Shown here: positions 11,252 through 20,812 of the stretch, one piece after another
Numbering within the stretch: position 1 is the first letter of the stretch
How the letters are laid out: the number at the start of each line of letters is the position of its first letter
Assembly: GCA_021828375.1 (NCBI GenBank)
Contig: JAKARS010000004.1
Location: forward strand, 1 to 64,000
Direction: 5' to 3'
Length of the DNA: 64,000 nucleotides
Origin: Nitrospirota bacterium
Lineage (GTDB): Bacteria > Nitrospirota > Leptospirillia > Leptospirillales > Leptospirillaceae
Translations under genes and position numbers: made by a program
Notes under the pieces: model-generated
What the model was told of the DNA's origin: nothing
The model's database searches: none
What the model saw: the letters and a program-made list of their open reading frames with translations, nothing else

Positions 11252-12632
11252 GACAACAGAAGAGGCAGTCTCTGAAGGAGGAAGGTCTGAGCGGTCCGGA
11301 TTGACAATCCGAGACGTTCTTGAGGGGAGCCCCGCGTGGAAGGCGGGGCTTCGCCTGGGGGACAGCCTTCTCTCTCTGAATGGAACGGCACTGAGAGACC
11401 TGATCGATCTCGAGTTTTTCCAGGCAGATGCCCGGATCTCCCTTGAATATCGAAGAGAGGGAAAGACTCGACAGGTTCGGATCAGGAAGGACCCTGACCT
11501 GTCTCTGGGGATTGTCGTGGATCCCCCACCAATTCGACGTTGTCCCAATGATTGTGCATTTTGTTTCGTCGACCAGATGCCTGCAGGAGCCCGAAAGACT
11601 CTCTATATTCGGGATGAGGATTACCGCTACAGCTTCCTGTACGGAAACTTCATCACGCTGACGAATCTCACGGAAAAGGATTATCTTCGGATTCTTGAAC
11701 AGCGCCTCTCTCCCCTTTACATCTCTGTCCATGCCACCGAGCCTGCGCTGCGACGGCAGATCTTGAAAAATGACAGGGCGCAAGACGTTCTTCCCCTCCT
11801 TCAGCGTCTGTGCAATGGAGGTATCACTCTGCATACCCAGGTGGTCCTGATGCCGGGTGTCAACGATGGAGAGGCCCTTTTGCGCACATGGAAAGATCTT
11901 TCGGCACTTTACCCCAGAGTCGCCTCCCTGGCCGTTGTTCCTGTGGGGCTGACCTCCCATAGGGAAGGACTTCCTCCCGTGCCTTCGATTGATGCCGCGT
12001 TTGCCAAACACATGATTCGGGAGATTGTCTCCCTACAGAAGCAGGGAATGGATCGTTGGGGAGACCCTTTCATCTATCCTTCGGATGAATGGTACGTCCT
12101 GGCAAAAAGCTCTTTTCCCTCTCTTTCCCGGTATGGGGACCTCCCACAGCTCGGGAATGGTGTGGGTCTTGTCCCCCTTTTCCGCAAGCAATGGTTGTCG
12201 GGGATACGTCGTCTGAACGGTCATGTTCCTCGACCTCTTGCTCTCGTGACGGGTGTGGGCTTTCTTCCTTACCTGAAGGAGTATGTCGCGTCCTGGGTGT
12301 CTTCAGGGGATCCGGACGCCAGAAAGGTCAGTGTCCTTGGCGTGGAGAACCGATCTATGGGGAAGTCGGTGACCGTCGCTGGATTGCTGGGGGCAAAAGA
12401 CATTATTGCCAGGGTCTTGGAGGCAGACCTGCCAGCGGAAACACTTCTCCTTGTTCCCGACATTGCATTGAAGGAAGGAAGCGAGACCTTGATTGACGAT
12501 GGGACCATTGGAGAGATCTCCCACGGCTCGGGCCTGGAAACCGTTGCGGTTCCGTCGACGGCCCGAGAGTTCTGTCTGTGGTTGGGAGAGAAGTTTCCGT
12601 CGCTGTTGAAAAAGAAGGAGAAGACCGCATGA
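11238..12632 (+). CDS. DUF512 / PDZ-domain iron-sulfur (radical SAM-like) protein
   Basis: N-terminal PDZ-like VLEGSPAWKAGLRLGDSLLSLNG; RRCPNDCAFCFVDQMPAGARKTLYIRDEDYRYSFLYGNFITLTNL. Confidence 0.85.
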   Translation: MESAETTEEAVSEGGRSERSGLTIRDVLEGSPAWKAGLRLGDSLLSLNGTALRDLIDLEFFQADARISLEYRREGKTRQVRIRKDPDLSLGIVVDPPPIRRCPNDCAFCFVDQMPAGARKTLYIRDEDYRYSFLYGNFITLTNLTEKDYLRILEQRLSPLYISVHATEPALRRQILKNDRAQDVLPLLQRLCNGGITLHTQVVLMPGVNDGEALLRTWKDLSALYPRVASLAVVPVGLTSHREGLPPVPSIDAAFAKHMIREIVSLQKQGMDRWGDPFIYPSDEWYVLAKSSFPSLSRYGDLPQLGNGVGLVPLFRKQWLSGIRRLNGHVPRPLALVTGVGFLPYLKEYVASWVSSGDPDARKVSVLGVENRSMGKSVTVAGLLGAKDIIARVLEADLPAETLLLVPDIALKEGSETLIDDGTIGEISHGSGLETVAVPSTAREFCLWLGEKFPSLLKKKEKTA

Positions 12633-13534
12633 AAATGGGGACCATCTACTTGCGGAGCCCTGCAAAGATCAATCTCTCGCTCCTGATCCTGGGACGACGT
12701 GCCGATGGATTTCATGAGCTTCTTACCGAAATGGCGATGATTGATCTTTTCGACAATATCAAGCTTGAACGGACACGCCAAGAGGGGATTCATCTGTCGC
12801 TCTCTGGTCGCACCATTGATGGTGATCCGCAAAAAAACCTTGTGGTCAGGGCCCTGGAATCTCTGATGGAGCGGGTGAGGCAAAAGGACGGATCGCTTGT
12901 TGGGGGATTTGCCGTCGACCTCGAGAAGAATATTCCCGTGGGAGCGGGACTGGGGGGAGGGTCGTCGAATGCCGCGATCGTGCTCTGGGGGGGGAACCGA
13001 CTGCTTGGATCCCCTTTGGGCTTCAATGAACTCGATGCGATTTGCCGGAGACTGGGATCTGATGTGCCCTTCTTTCTTGGGGGCCCCAGAGCATTGGGAA
13101 TAGGGAGAGGCGAAGTATTGCGTCCTCTTTCTCCCCCCTTGTCAGGGGATGTCCTTTTGTGGAATCCCGGGGTACCGCTTCCCACGGCAGCCGTCTACAA
13201 GGCCCTTGACCCTTCAACCTACCCGGTGCAGGGAGTCTGCGAATTGACAGAGGAAGACCGTTCTATTAAAATTGGTAGTCTTTTGAAGTCCGGAAAACTT
13301 TTTAATAGTCTTGAGGCTCCGGCGCTTTCCCTTTGTCCGCAAATCGGCAAGGGGATCGATTTTCTCGAGACTTTGCGTCCGGGAAACGTGCGGATGACGG
13401 GGTCCGGCCCCACCGTCTTTGCCCGATGCATGAATCAGGAGGAAGGTCACGATCTCAGTCGAAGGATCGTTGCGGACCTTGGAGGCTGGGCGGGCGTCTT
13501 TAAATTTCTTGAAGCTCCCCCTGTTTCCTTTTGA
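12629..13534 (+). CDS. ispE: 4-diphosphocytidyl-2-C-methyl-D-erythritol kinase
   Basis: SPAKINLSLLILGRRADGFHEL; PVGAGLGGGSSNAA; MTGSGPTVFA; ATGA overlap with preceding stop. Confidence 0.93.
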   Translation: MKMGTIYLRSPAKINLSLLILGRRADGFHELLTEMAMIDLFDNIKLERTRQEGIHLSLSGRTIDGDPQKNLVVRALESLMERVRQKDGSLVGGFAVDLEKNIPVGAGLGGGSSNAAIVLWGGNRLLGSPLGFNELDAICRRLGSDVPFFLGGPRALGIGRGEVLRPLSPPLSGDVLLWNPGVPLPTAAVYKALDPSTYPVQGVCELTEEDRSIKIGSLLKSGKLFNSLEAPALSLCPQIGKGIDFLETLRPGNVRMTGSGPTVFARCMNQEEGHDLSRRIVADLGGWAGVFKFLEAPPVSF

Positions 13535-13562
13535 GAGATAAGGCAGTCGTTCACCATGAGAC

Positions 13563-13633
13563 TGGGGCGTCGACAAGCGGCAAGTCACGAGATTTTGGAT
13601 CTCGCATTCCCAGGTTCGAATCCTGGCGCCCCA
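13563..13633 (+). tRNA. tRNA-Gln (TTG)
   Basis: Acceptor TGGGGCG/CGCCCCA; anticodon stem CGAGA-TTTTGGA-TCTCG; T arm CCAGG-TTCGAAT-CCTGG. Confidence 0.9.
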
Positions 13634-13691
13634 ACCATAATCCCTGCCGAAGGGACGAGAAAATCGCCGATCGGGAGGATGGGAATCAGTC

Positions 13692-14633
13692 GTGAGAGAA
13701 ATTAAGATATTTTCTGGAAATGCCAATATCCCTCTGGCTGAGGAGATTGTCCGTTATCTTGGAATCTCTCTGTCGACCTCCACTGTCTCTTCTTTTTCTG
13801 ATGGTGAAATTCGGGTCAGGATTGATGAGAATGTCCGTGGAAACGATGTTTTTCTCATACAGTCGCTCTCGCATCCTGTGAATAATCACCTGATGGAGCT
13901 TCTTGTGATGACCGATGCCGTGAAGCGTGCATCGGCGCAGAGAATAACGGCGGTGATCCCCTATTATGCCTATGCTCGCCAGGACAGAAAGGATCAGCCG
14001 AGAGTTCCGATCACGGCCAAGCTTGTTGCCGATCTGATCACCACGGCCGGAGCCTCGCGAATTCTTACCCTCGATCTCCATACGGGCCAGCTTCAGGGGT
14101 TTTTCAACATTCCGGTGGATCATCTCCATGGAACTCCGGTATTGATTGAACCGCTTCGAACGATTGCCAGCCGGGAAAGCATTGTCATCCTGTCTCCTGA
14201 TGCGGGTGGCGTCGAGAGATCCCGGGTTTTTGCGAAGCGCCTGCAGGCCCCCTTGGCAATTATCGACAAGAGACGAGAGGGGCCAAACCAGTCACAGGTC
14301 ATGAACATCATTGGTGATGTCGTGGGCAAAACCGCTGTCATTCTTGATGACATGATCGATACGGCCGGTACGATCACACAGGGGGCTCAGGCGGCAATCG
14401 ATGCGGGCGCCAAAAGGGTTGTGGCTGCGGCGACCCATCCGGTTCTTTCCGGAAAGGCGCTTGAGCGTCTGAATGCCTCCGTCATTGACGAGGTGATCGT
14501 CACAAATTCCATCCCCATGATGGGCAAGGACGAGCAATGCCGTAAAATCCGGGTGCACTCCATCGCCCCTCTTCTCGGAGAGGCGATCCGGAGGATCCAT
14601 GATGATGAATCGGTCAGCTCTCTTTTTATCTGA
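13692..14633 (+). CDS. prs: Ribose-phosphate pyrophosphokinase
   Basis: MREIKIFSGNANIPLAEEI; YYAYARQDRKDQPR; DDMIDTAGTI. Confidence 0.96.
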   Translation: MREIKIFSGNANIPLAEEIVRYLGISLSTSTVSSFSDGEIRVRIDENVRGNDVFLIQSLSHPVNNHLMELLVMTDAVKRASAQRITAVIPYYAYARQDRKDQPRVPITAKLVADLITTAGASRILTLDLHTGQLQGFFNIPVDHLHGTPVLIEPLRTIASRESIVILSPDAGGVERSRVFAKRLQAPLAIIDKRREGPNQSQVMNIIGDVVGKTAVILDDMIDTAGTITQGAQAAIDAGAKRVVAAATHPVLSGKALERLNASVIDEVIVTNSIPMMGKDEQCRKIRVHSIAPLLGEAIRRIHDDESVSSLFI

Positions 14634-14693
14634 AGTCGGGTCCGGGTCAGGTGACCCCATCGAATCGAACCGTAAAAGCCCAAGGAGGAAGTT

Positions 14694-15269
14694 GTGGAGC
14701 ACAGCAAACTGAAAGTTTCGGTCCGTGAGTCAGCGGGCAAGGGAGTTGCCCGGACCTTGCGGCGTTCTGGCCATGTTCCGGCGGTGGTCTATGGCTCAGG
14801 GAAGGCCCAGTCTCTGTCGGCGCCCCTGAAGGATGTGGAAAAGGCAATGCAGGGACATGCCGGCCGAAACGGACTCTTCGACCTCGAGATCTCAGGTGGG
14901 AAGAATTCTCGCACAGCGTTGACCTTGGTTCGCGATATCCAACGCGATCCCATCACAGGAAAGATTCTCCATGTAGACTTTCTTGAGGTGTCGGAGAAGG
15001 CCCGAGTCAAGAATCGCGTTCCCGTCGAAGTTGTCGGCACCTCCCCCGAGGGTGTGAAAAAGGGCGGAATCCTTGATGTTGTGCACCGGGAACTCCATGT
15101 GGAATGTCTTTCCTTTCAGATGCCCGATCATATCCAGGTCGACGCCTCGGCTCTTGACATCAACCAAACGCTCCATCTCCGAGAGATCACGCTTCCTCCT
15201 GGGGTGACGGTTCTGGATGATCCCAATACTGTCATTCTCCATGTCATTCCTCCGAAGGCTGAGGCGTAA
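14694..15269 (+). CDS. rplY: 50S ribosomal protein L25 (Ctc form)
   Basis: L25/TL5 order; GHVPAVVYGSGK; GTG start. Confidence 0.9.
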   Translation: MEHSKLKVSVRESAGKGVARTLRRSGHVPAVVYGSGKAQSLSAPLKDVEKAMQGHAGRNGLFDLEISGGKNSRTALTLVRDIQRDPITGKILHVDFLEVSEKARVKNRVPVEVVGTSPEGVKKGGILDVVHRELHVECLSFQMPDHIQVDASALDINQTLHLREITLPPGVTVLDDPNTVILHVIPPKAEA

Positions 15270-15294
15270 TCGCCCTCCACAGGAGAGATGACGG

Positions 15295-15852
15295 ATGTCC
15301 CTGGCTGTGATTGGCCTGGGAAACCCAGGAAACGACTATGAGGGGACCCGTCATAATGCGGGAAAGATCCTCCTTGACCATGTGTCGGCTCTCTCGGGGA
15401 TCCCTCTTGAGAAAAAACAGGGAGAGATCCGTTTCGGAGAGGGGAGCTGGCGGGGCGAGAGGATATATCTCGTCTTTCCGGAAACCTTCATGAACCTGAG
15501 TGGGCGCGTGGTCCCATGGCTTCGGCTCCGTGGAGTGGAATCACCAGCGGACTGGCTCATTCTGTCGGACGATCTCGATACTCCTTTTGGCATGGTTCGA
15601 TTTCGGGAGAAGGGAGGGAGCGGTGGCCAACGAGGGATCCGCTCCATTCTCCAGGCGGCCGGATCCGAGGCGATAGCCCGGGTCAAGTTTGGCATCGGCC
15701 GACCCATCCAGATTGGCGCTGACATCAGCCAGTACGTTCTTTCTCCCTTCACCCGGGAGGAGAGGCTTCGTATTCCGGAACTTCTCCAGAATGGGGGAGT
15801 TCTGGTCGAGCGCTGGGTTGAGTCACATTCGTTAAAAAAGTCCAAGGGGTGA
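15295..15852 (+). CDS. pth: Peptidyl-tRNA hydrolase
   Basis: VIGLGNPGNDYEGTRHNAG; FMNLSG. Confidence 0.94.
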   Translation: MSLAVIGLGNPGNDYEGTRHNAGKILLDHVSALSGIPLEKKQGEIRFGEGSWRGERIYLVFPETFMNLSGRVVPWLRLRGVESPADWLILSDDLDTPFGMVRFREKGGSGGQRGIRSILQAAGSEAIARVKFGIGRPIQIGADISQYVLSPFTREERLRIPELLQNGGVLVERWVESHSLKKSKG

Positions 15853-15856
15853 GTTT

Positions 15857-16951
15857 GTGGGTTTGTCTTGCGGTATTGTCGGGCTTCCAAATGTTGGGAA
15901 GTCGACCCTTTTCAATGCCCTGACGGCTTCGGCCGTTCCTGTGGCGAATTACCCCTTTTGCACGATTGACCCGCACTCAGGGATCGTCCCCGTTCCCGAT
16001 CCCCGTCTTGCCCGTCTTTCGGCGATGTACTCCACAAGAAAGACCGTTCCGGCGACCGTCGAGTTTGTGGACATTGCCGGCTTGGTCAAGGGGGCGAGTC
16101 AGGGAGAGGGTCTGGGAAATCAGTTTCTGGGCCATATCCGCTCGGTTGACTTGGTCGTCCATGTCCTTCGGGGATTCGACGATGGAGAGATCACCCATGT
16201 CCATGGAGAAGTCAATCCAGTCTCTGACCTTGAGGTCATTGAGACAGAGCTTCTTTTGGCAGATCTTTCTTCCCTGTCAGGTCGTGTTCAGAAGCTTGAA
16301 AAACAATGGAAAACGGCCACCAAGGAAGCGGAAATCCAACGTCCGGCCTTTTTGGCGATACTCTCAGGACTTGAGGCGGGGAAGCCTGCGAGAGCCATCG
16401 CTACGGATCCTCTGGCCAACGCCTTTCGAAAGGGGCTAGGGCTGTTGACAGACAAACCCGCCCTCTATGTTGCGAACGTGGCAGAGACAGAGCTCCGGTC
16501 ACCTTCCGAGAGGGTACGGAGCCTTGAGAAAGCCATCACGGGAAGAGGCGGTGTGCTGATCCCCATATGTGCCAAGTGGGAAGCCGAAATCGCAGAGCTT
16601 CCGGAAGAGGAGCGAGCCACCTTTCTTCAGGAGCTTGGCCTTGACCGCTCGGGATTGGATCGTCTTGTGACTGAAGGATATCGCTCTCTCGGTCTGGTGA
16701 CATTTTTGACGGCTGGAGAAGTGGAAGTGCGGGCGTGGCCGGTTCCCCAAGGGACGACAGCCCCGAAGGCGGCCGCTGAGATCCATTCGGACATTGAACG
16801 GGGATTTATCAGGGCGGAGGTTATGCGTTACGAGGATCTCGATCGGCTCGGTTCGGAAAAGGCTGTCAAGGAGAAGGGACTTCTTCGCCTCGAAGGCAAG
16901 GAGTATATCATTCAGGACGGAGATGTCGTTTATTTCCGCTTTAACGTATAG
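15857..16951 (+). CDS. ychF: Redox-regulated GTPase YchF
   Basis: GIVGLPNVGKSTLFNALT; PFCTIDPHSGIVPVPDPRL. Confidence 0.96.
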   Translation: MGLSCGIVGLPNVGKSTLFNALTASAVPVANYPFCTIDPHSGIVPVPDPRLARLSAMYSTRKTVPATVEFVDIAGLVKGASQGEGLGNQFLGHIRSVDLVVHVLRGFDDGEITHVHGEVNPVSDLEVIETELLLADLSSLSGRVQKLEKQWKTATKEAEIQRPAFLAILSGLEAGKPARAIATDPLANAFRKGLGLLTDKPALYVANVAETELRSPSERVRSLEKAITGRGGVLIPICAKWEAEIAELPEEERATFLQELGLDRSGLDRLVTEGYRSLGLVTFLTAGEVEVRAWPVPQGTTAPKAAAEIHSDIERGFIRAEVMRYEDLDRLGSEKAVKEKGLLRLEGKEYIIQDGDVVYFRFNV

Positions 16952-16971
16952 AAAATAGGGAGGTTCCATCC

Positions 16972-17361
16972 ATGTACTTCTACGAATGTGTGCTTCTTCT
17001 GAAGCCGACCTTGTCCGATGAAGAGGCTCAGGCGACAATCTCCCGTTATGAGAAGATTGTTGAGGACAAAGGCGGACGTCTCCATGCCACCCAGCGTCTG
17101 GGAAAGAAGCGGTTGGCCTATGAACTCCGCAAAGAGAAGAAAGCTGATTATGTTATACTCTATGCAGAATTCAAGAACCCATCTGACCAGATCGAACTCG
17201 AACGTGTAGCCCGTCTTGACGAGCGCATTATCAAGAGCATGAATCTTCGCCGCAAGACCCTTGTTCTTCCCACCGTGGAGTCTTCTTCCGATTCGACCTC
17301 AGGATCGTCAGGTGCGGAAGGGGAGATGGCCCCCCATGATGTTGAAGGAGAAGCCATTTGA
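16972..17361 (+). CDS. rpsF: 30S ribosomal protein S6
   Basis: MYFYECVLLLKPTLSDEE...GKKRLAYELRKEKKADYVILYA. Confidence 0.93.
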   Translation: MYFYECVLLLKPTLSDEEAQATISRYEKIVEDKGGRLHATQRLGKKRLAYELRKEKKADYVILYAEFKNPSDQIELERVARLDERIIKSMNLRRKTLVLPTVESSSDSTSGSSGAEGEMAPHDVEGEAI

Positions 17362-17780
17362 GCAGTTTTAACAAGGTGATATTGATGGGAAACCTGACTC
17401 GGGACCCGGAAATCCGGGTGACCGGTGGAGGGATGCCTGTCGGCTCCTTTAGCTTGGCCATCAACAACAATCGGGGCAAGGCTGGGGATGATAAGGATGA
17501 TGTCAGCTATATCGATTGCGTGACCTTTGGCAAGCAGGCTGATTTTGTCCGGGATTACCTTGCGAAAGGAATGCCGATCCTTGTCGAGGGGCGTCTTCAA
17601 CAGAACCGATGGGAGCAGGAAGGTCAAAAGCGCTCAAAGGTAGAAGTTATCGTGTCGACGCTCACCTTTGTCGGCCCGCCGAAACGATCGGGGGGAGGGC
17701 CGGAGTCAGGTGGCCGTCAAGACTCCTATCCGGATCCAGGCGTCGGTTTTCAGGGACAGGAATCGGATATCCCGTTCTAA
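17358..17780 (+). CDS. ssb: Single-stranded DNA-binding protein
   Basis: FNKVILMGNLTRDPEIR; acidic tip QESDIPF. Confidence 0.95.
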   Translation: MSSFNKVILMGNLTRDPEIRVTGGGMPVGSFSLAINNNRGKAGDDKDDVSYIDCVTFGKQADFVRDYLAKGMPILVEGRLQQNRWEQEGQKRSKVEVIVSTLTFVGPPKRSGGGPESGGRQDSYPDPGVGFQGQESDIPF

Positions 17781-17849
17781 CTCCACAAGGGTGCTTTCGC
17801 ACTCAAAAACGTCCGGTGTGTCCGGATAGAAAAGAAAGGATCATCCTTC

Positions 17850-18080
17850 ATGGCAGGTCAGGCCCGTTCATTTCAAAGAAAGAAAGTTTGTCGTTTTTGC
17901 ACAGAATCCCTGGCAATCGACTACAAGGATCAGACAACCCTCCACTCCTATCTGACGGAGAGAGGCAAGATTCTTCCTCGTCGCCTGACCGGGACATGCT
18001 CACATCATCAGCGCGCGGTTTCCAAGGCAATCAAGCAGTCCAGGAATGTGGCCTTCCTCGCATTTGCCGAGGAAAGCTGA
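17850..18080 (+). CDS. rpsR: 30S ribosomal protein S18
   Basis: [63 protein letters not shown]. Confidence 0.93.
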   Translation: MAGQARSFQRKKVCRFCTESLAIDYKDQTTLHSYLTERGKILPRRLTGTCSHHQRAVSKAIKQSRNVAFLAFAEES

Positions 18081-18087
18081 TCTGACG

Positions 18088-19341
18088 ATGCCTTTTCCCG
18101 CCGCGCCGTTCTTGTCGGCGGTTTCCTTTTCATCGGCACTCTTCCTTTCCCTGCTTGCCTTGCCCCGCTTGGGTGTTTTTGTGGCAATGTTTGCAGGTGT
18201 TCCGATCATCATGGCCCAGCTTCGCTACCCGGCCGTTCTTTTGGGGACAGGGGCCATGGTGACCTCCGGCGGCGTGATCTTTCTCTTTGCCTCCCTTCTC
18301 AAGACCACCATGCCCGGGCTTGCCGTTCTCCTCTATATCGGACTGTGTGGGCTTCCTGCACTCGTCGTGGCATCCCTGATCAGGCGTGGCTCTCCTCCTC
18401 TGATGATTATTTTGTCCGGGGCCTTCCAGATTGTCTTTTTTCTGGGGGGAATCGCCTTCCTTCTTTATGAAAAAACGAGCGGAGAGCTGTGGACCGCTCT
18501 ATCCAAATCCCTTCATCAAGCCGTTTTGATTGTGATGAATACCGCAATCCAGAATGCCCAGACGACACTGACTCCGGATGAAAAGACCCGTCTGATGGCA
18601 TTAGAGCCCATGATTTTCCGGACAGTGGTCTCGATCATTCCTGGCATGCTTGCAAGCTATGGCCTGTTGACCGCGATGGCCTTGTGGGGGGTGCCGGCCG
18701 CTCTCCGCAAAGAGGAGACGCCGACTCTATCGGAGAAAGGGCCGGAGGACTTTCTTCTCCCAGACCCGGTTATTTTTCTCCTGATTGCCTCGTTGGCCCT
18801 CTTTCTTGTTCCGACCCTGTCCGTTCGTATCATCGGGACGAATCTCGTGATGGTTCTTGGGGCGCTTTATGCAGGACAGGGAGTGGCCATTCTGGTACAC
18901 TATGTCAAGAAACGAAAGATAGGGCGCTGGTTTTGGGGGGTTGCCGCACTGTTTGTCGCTCTCCAGCCCTTGTTTTTTCTCCTCTTTTCCATTATCGGTG
19001 TGCTTGATATCTGGGTCGATTTTCGAAACCTAAGAGGGGCCGCCGGGGGAGGGCGAAGTTCGGGGAAGACAGTCGATCAGGGAGGAAATTCAAAGGATGT
19101 ATCGACTCCGACGAATGACAGCCATTGCGATGCTCTGCCTGCTTCCCTCGTGCGCATCGGAGATCGGAAAACCCATCTCCTGGGGGAGCTCGGGCGGAGA
19201 TTCCGCAACGATTTCCCGATTTGGCTCACAGGATACGTCCATCATGTCCGCAACCCCGGGAATGACAGAGGTGGGGCGGGCCTCATGGTACGGACCGACC
19301 TTCTATGGGAAAAAGACAGCCAGTGGAGCCATTTTTCATAA
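18088..19341 (+). CDS. DUF2232-like polytopic membrane protein; last ~245 nt overlap rlpA out of frame
   Basis: About 8 hydrophobic segments after rpsR; ATG at 18088 right after rpsR stop. Confidence 0.7.
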   Translation: MPFPAAPFLSAVSFSSALFLSLLALPRLGVFVAMFAGVPIIMAQLRYPAVLLGTGAMVTSGGVIFLFASLLKTTMPGLAVLLYIGLCGLPALVVASLIRRGSPPLMIILSGAFQIVFFLGGIAFLLYEKTSGELWTALSKSLHQAVLIVMNTAIQNAQTTLTPDEKTRLMALEPMIFRTVVSIIPGMLASYGLLTAMALWGVPAALRKEETPTLSEKGPEDFLLPDPVIFLLIASLALFLVPTLSVRIIGTNLVMVLGALYAGQGVAILVHYVKKRKIGRWFWGVAALFVALQPLFFLLFSIIGVLDIWVDFRNLRGAAGGGRSSGKTVDQGGNSKDVSTPTNDSHCDALPASLVRIGDRKTHLLGELGRRFRNDFPIWLTGYVHHVRNPGNDRGGAGLMVRTDLLWEKDSQWSHFS

Positions 19342-19810
19342 GCATGACCTGACGGCTGCCCATCGAACGCTCCCGCTGGGGACAGAAGTTCGTGTGACAA
19401 ACTTGGCCAATGACCGCTCCGTGGATGTTCTGGTGAATGACCGAGGTCCCTTCGTTTCCGGGCGCATCATCGATCTTTCCTGGGAGGCGGCCAACAGGAT
19501 CGGGATTATCGGTCCCGGAACGGGGCTTGTGAAGATCACGGTTCTCAGCTCTCCTGGGGGACGAAGGCTGTCTCCTTCGAATTATGTGGTTCAAGTTGCC
19601 TCCTTCTCGGGGTATCAAGAGGCCATGATCTATGCCAGGAGTTTGAGGCACTATCCGGGAGCCGAGGTGCGCAAGGCCAGGGTAGGGAATCGACGTGTCT
19701 ATCGTGTTTATGTCGGAAGGTTCCAGAATCCCGACAGAGCCCGGAGCTTTGCCCGGCGCGTTAAAAGCGAGCTCGGACACGCCTTCGTCGTGGAGGCCGA
19801 TGCACGCTAG
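19097..19810 (+). CDS. rlpA: RlpA-family septal ring lipoprotein (DPBB + SPOR)
   Basis: Lipobox LCLLPSCAS; GRASWYGPTFYGKKTASG; VNDRGPFV; C-terminal SPOR-like VQVASF...YRVYVGRF. Confidence 0.9.
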   Translation: MYRLRRMTAIAMLCLLPSCASEIGKPISWGSSGGDSATISRFGSQDTSIMSATPGMTEVGRASWYGPTFYGKKTASGAIFHKHDLTAAHRTLPLGTEVRVTNLANDRSVDVLVNDRGPFVSGRIIDLSWEAANRIGIIGPGTGLVKITVLSSPGGRRLSPSNYVVQVASFSGYQEAMIYARSLRHYPGAEVRKARVGNRRVYRVYVGRFQNPDRARSFARRVKSELGHAFVVEADAR

Positions 19811-19864
19811 TTTTTAAGAGACATTGAATTTGATGGACATCAAACAGAATCTCAGGAGGATGAA

Positions 19865-20068
19865 ATGGGAAAGCCGGTTGCTGAAAAATTGGAAAAACGA
19901 CTCAATGTCACGAAGGAAATGATTCAAAAGCGAAAGGCTGAGGTTGCTCCCGGGGAACGCAAGGCGGATACTGAGCTTCGTCGCCTCAAAAAAATCGTTC
20001 GACGGGCTTCTTCAAAGAAAAGACGTCAGGCGGGTCCTGCTGCCGGAGCTCCTGCCAAGGAGGGCTAG
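19865..20068 (+). CDS. Small basic hypothetical protein (67 aa)
   Basis: ORF preceded by AGGAGG-like sequence; Lys/Arg-rich. Confidence 0.5.
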   Translation: MGKPVAEKLEKRLNVTKEMIQKRKAEVAPGERKADTELRRLKKIVRRASSKKRRQAGPAAGAPAKEG

Positions 20069-20071
20069 GCT

Positions 20072-20239
20072 GTGTCGATGATCTGGGAGTACAGGGTTGT
20101 CCCTGTGAGCCGCGAGCAGGTCGAGAACCAGTTGAACTTTCTGGGGCTTGAGGGGTGGGAGCTTGTTCAGATTGTTGTAATGAACAGCCCTGAAATTCCT
20201 TATCAGGGATTTTTCAAACGTCTCAAGTCCGGAAGGTGA
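20072..20239 (+). CDS. Small DUF4177-like protein (55 aa), not in ORF track
   Basis: MSMIWEYRVVPVSREQVENQLNFLGLEGWELVQIVVMNSPEIPYQGFFKRLKSGR; WEYRVV...LNxLGxEGWELV pattern. Confidence 0.65.
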   Translation: MSMIWEYRVVPVSREQVENQLNFLGLEGWELVQIVVMNSPEIPYQGFFKRLKSGR

Positions 20240-20247
20240 ACGGGGGG

Positions 20248-20703
20248 TCAGGAGGCGTTCTTTGCGATGAGGTCCCTGACCTGTTTTTCGGCATCTGACA
20301 GAGTCTTGAGGGCCTTTCTGTCCAGTGCTTTCAGATCTTGGGAGGCGCTGTCGAGGTTTCCGGCAATGGCTGAAAGATCTTCCGCCGACACCTTTTTCCC
20401 CTCTGCATGTTGAAGATATTTTTTCGCTGATTCGATGGCGACCCGGGCCTCTCCAAAGTTTTGATCGAGAGTGTCGTGGATGGCTGTTTCGATGCTGGTT
20501 TCCGCCATGTGGAGATTGAGAGAGCGGTGGAGCCGATTATAGGATTCTTGAATGTTTTTCCCCTGGCTTCCCAGCTGGGCCTTGAGTGAGTCAATCTGGG
20601 ACTTCATGTCATTGACTTTTGCGTTGTTTTCTTTCGTTCCCATCGAGTAGGCAATCATGACCGTGACAGCGATGGCAGCCACGATGATAAGATTTTTGAT
20701 CAT
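20248..20703 (-). CDS. Hypothetical TM-anchored coiled-coil protein
   Basis: MIKNLIIVAAIAVTVMIAYSMG then helical heptad-like region. Confidence 0.55.
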   Translation of the reverse strand: MIKNLIIVAAIAVTVMIAYSMGTKENNAKVNDMKSQIDSLKAQLGSQGKNIQESYNRLHRSLNLHMAETSIETAIHDTLDQNFGEARVAIESAKKYLQHAEGKKVSAEDLSAIAGNLDSASQDLKALDRKALKTLSDAEKQVRDLIAKNAS

Positions 20704-20812
20704 TGCTCTCTGACTTCTCCTGTCGTGTCCGATCGTCGATGGGCCAAGTGCGGGGGGCAAGGAAGACCCATTTTACTGCCAATTGCTGTCGATTGTAACA
20801 TGATTGTGGATA

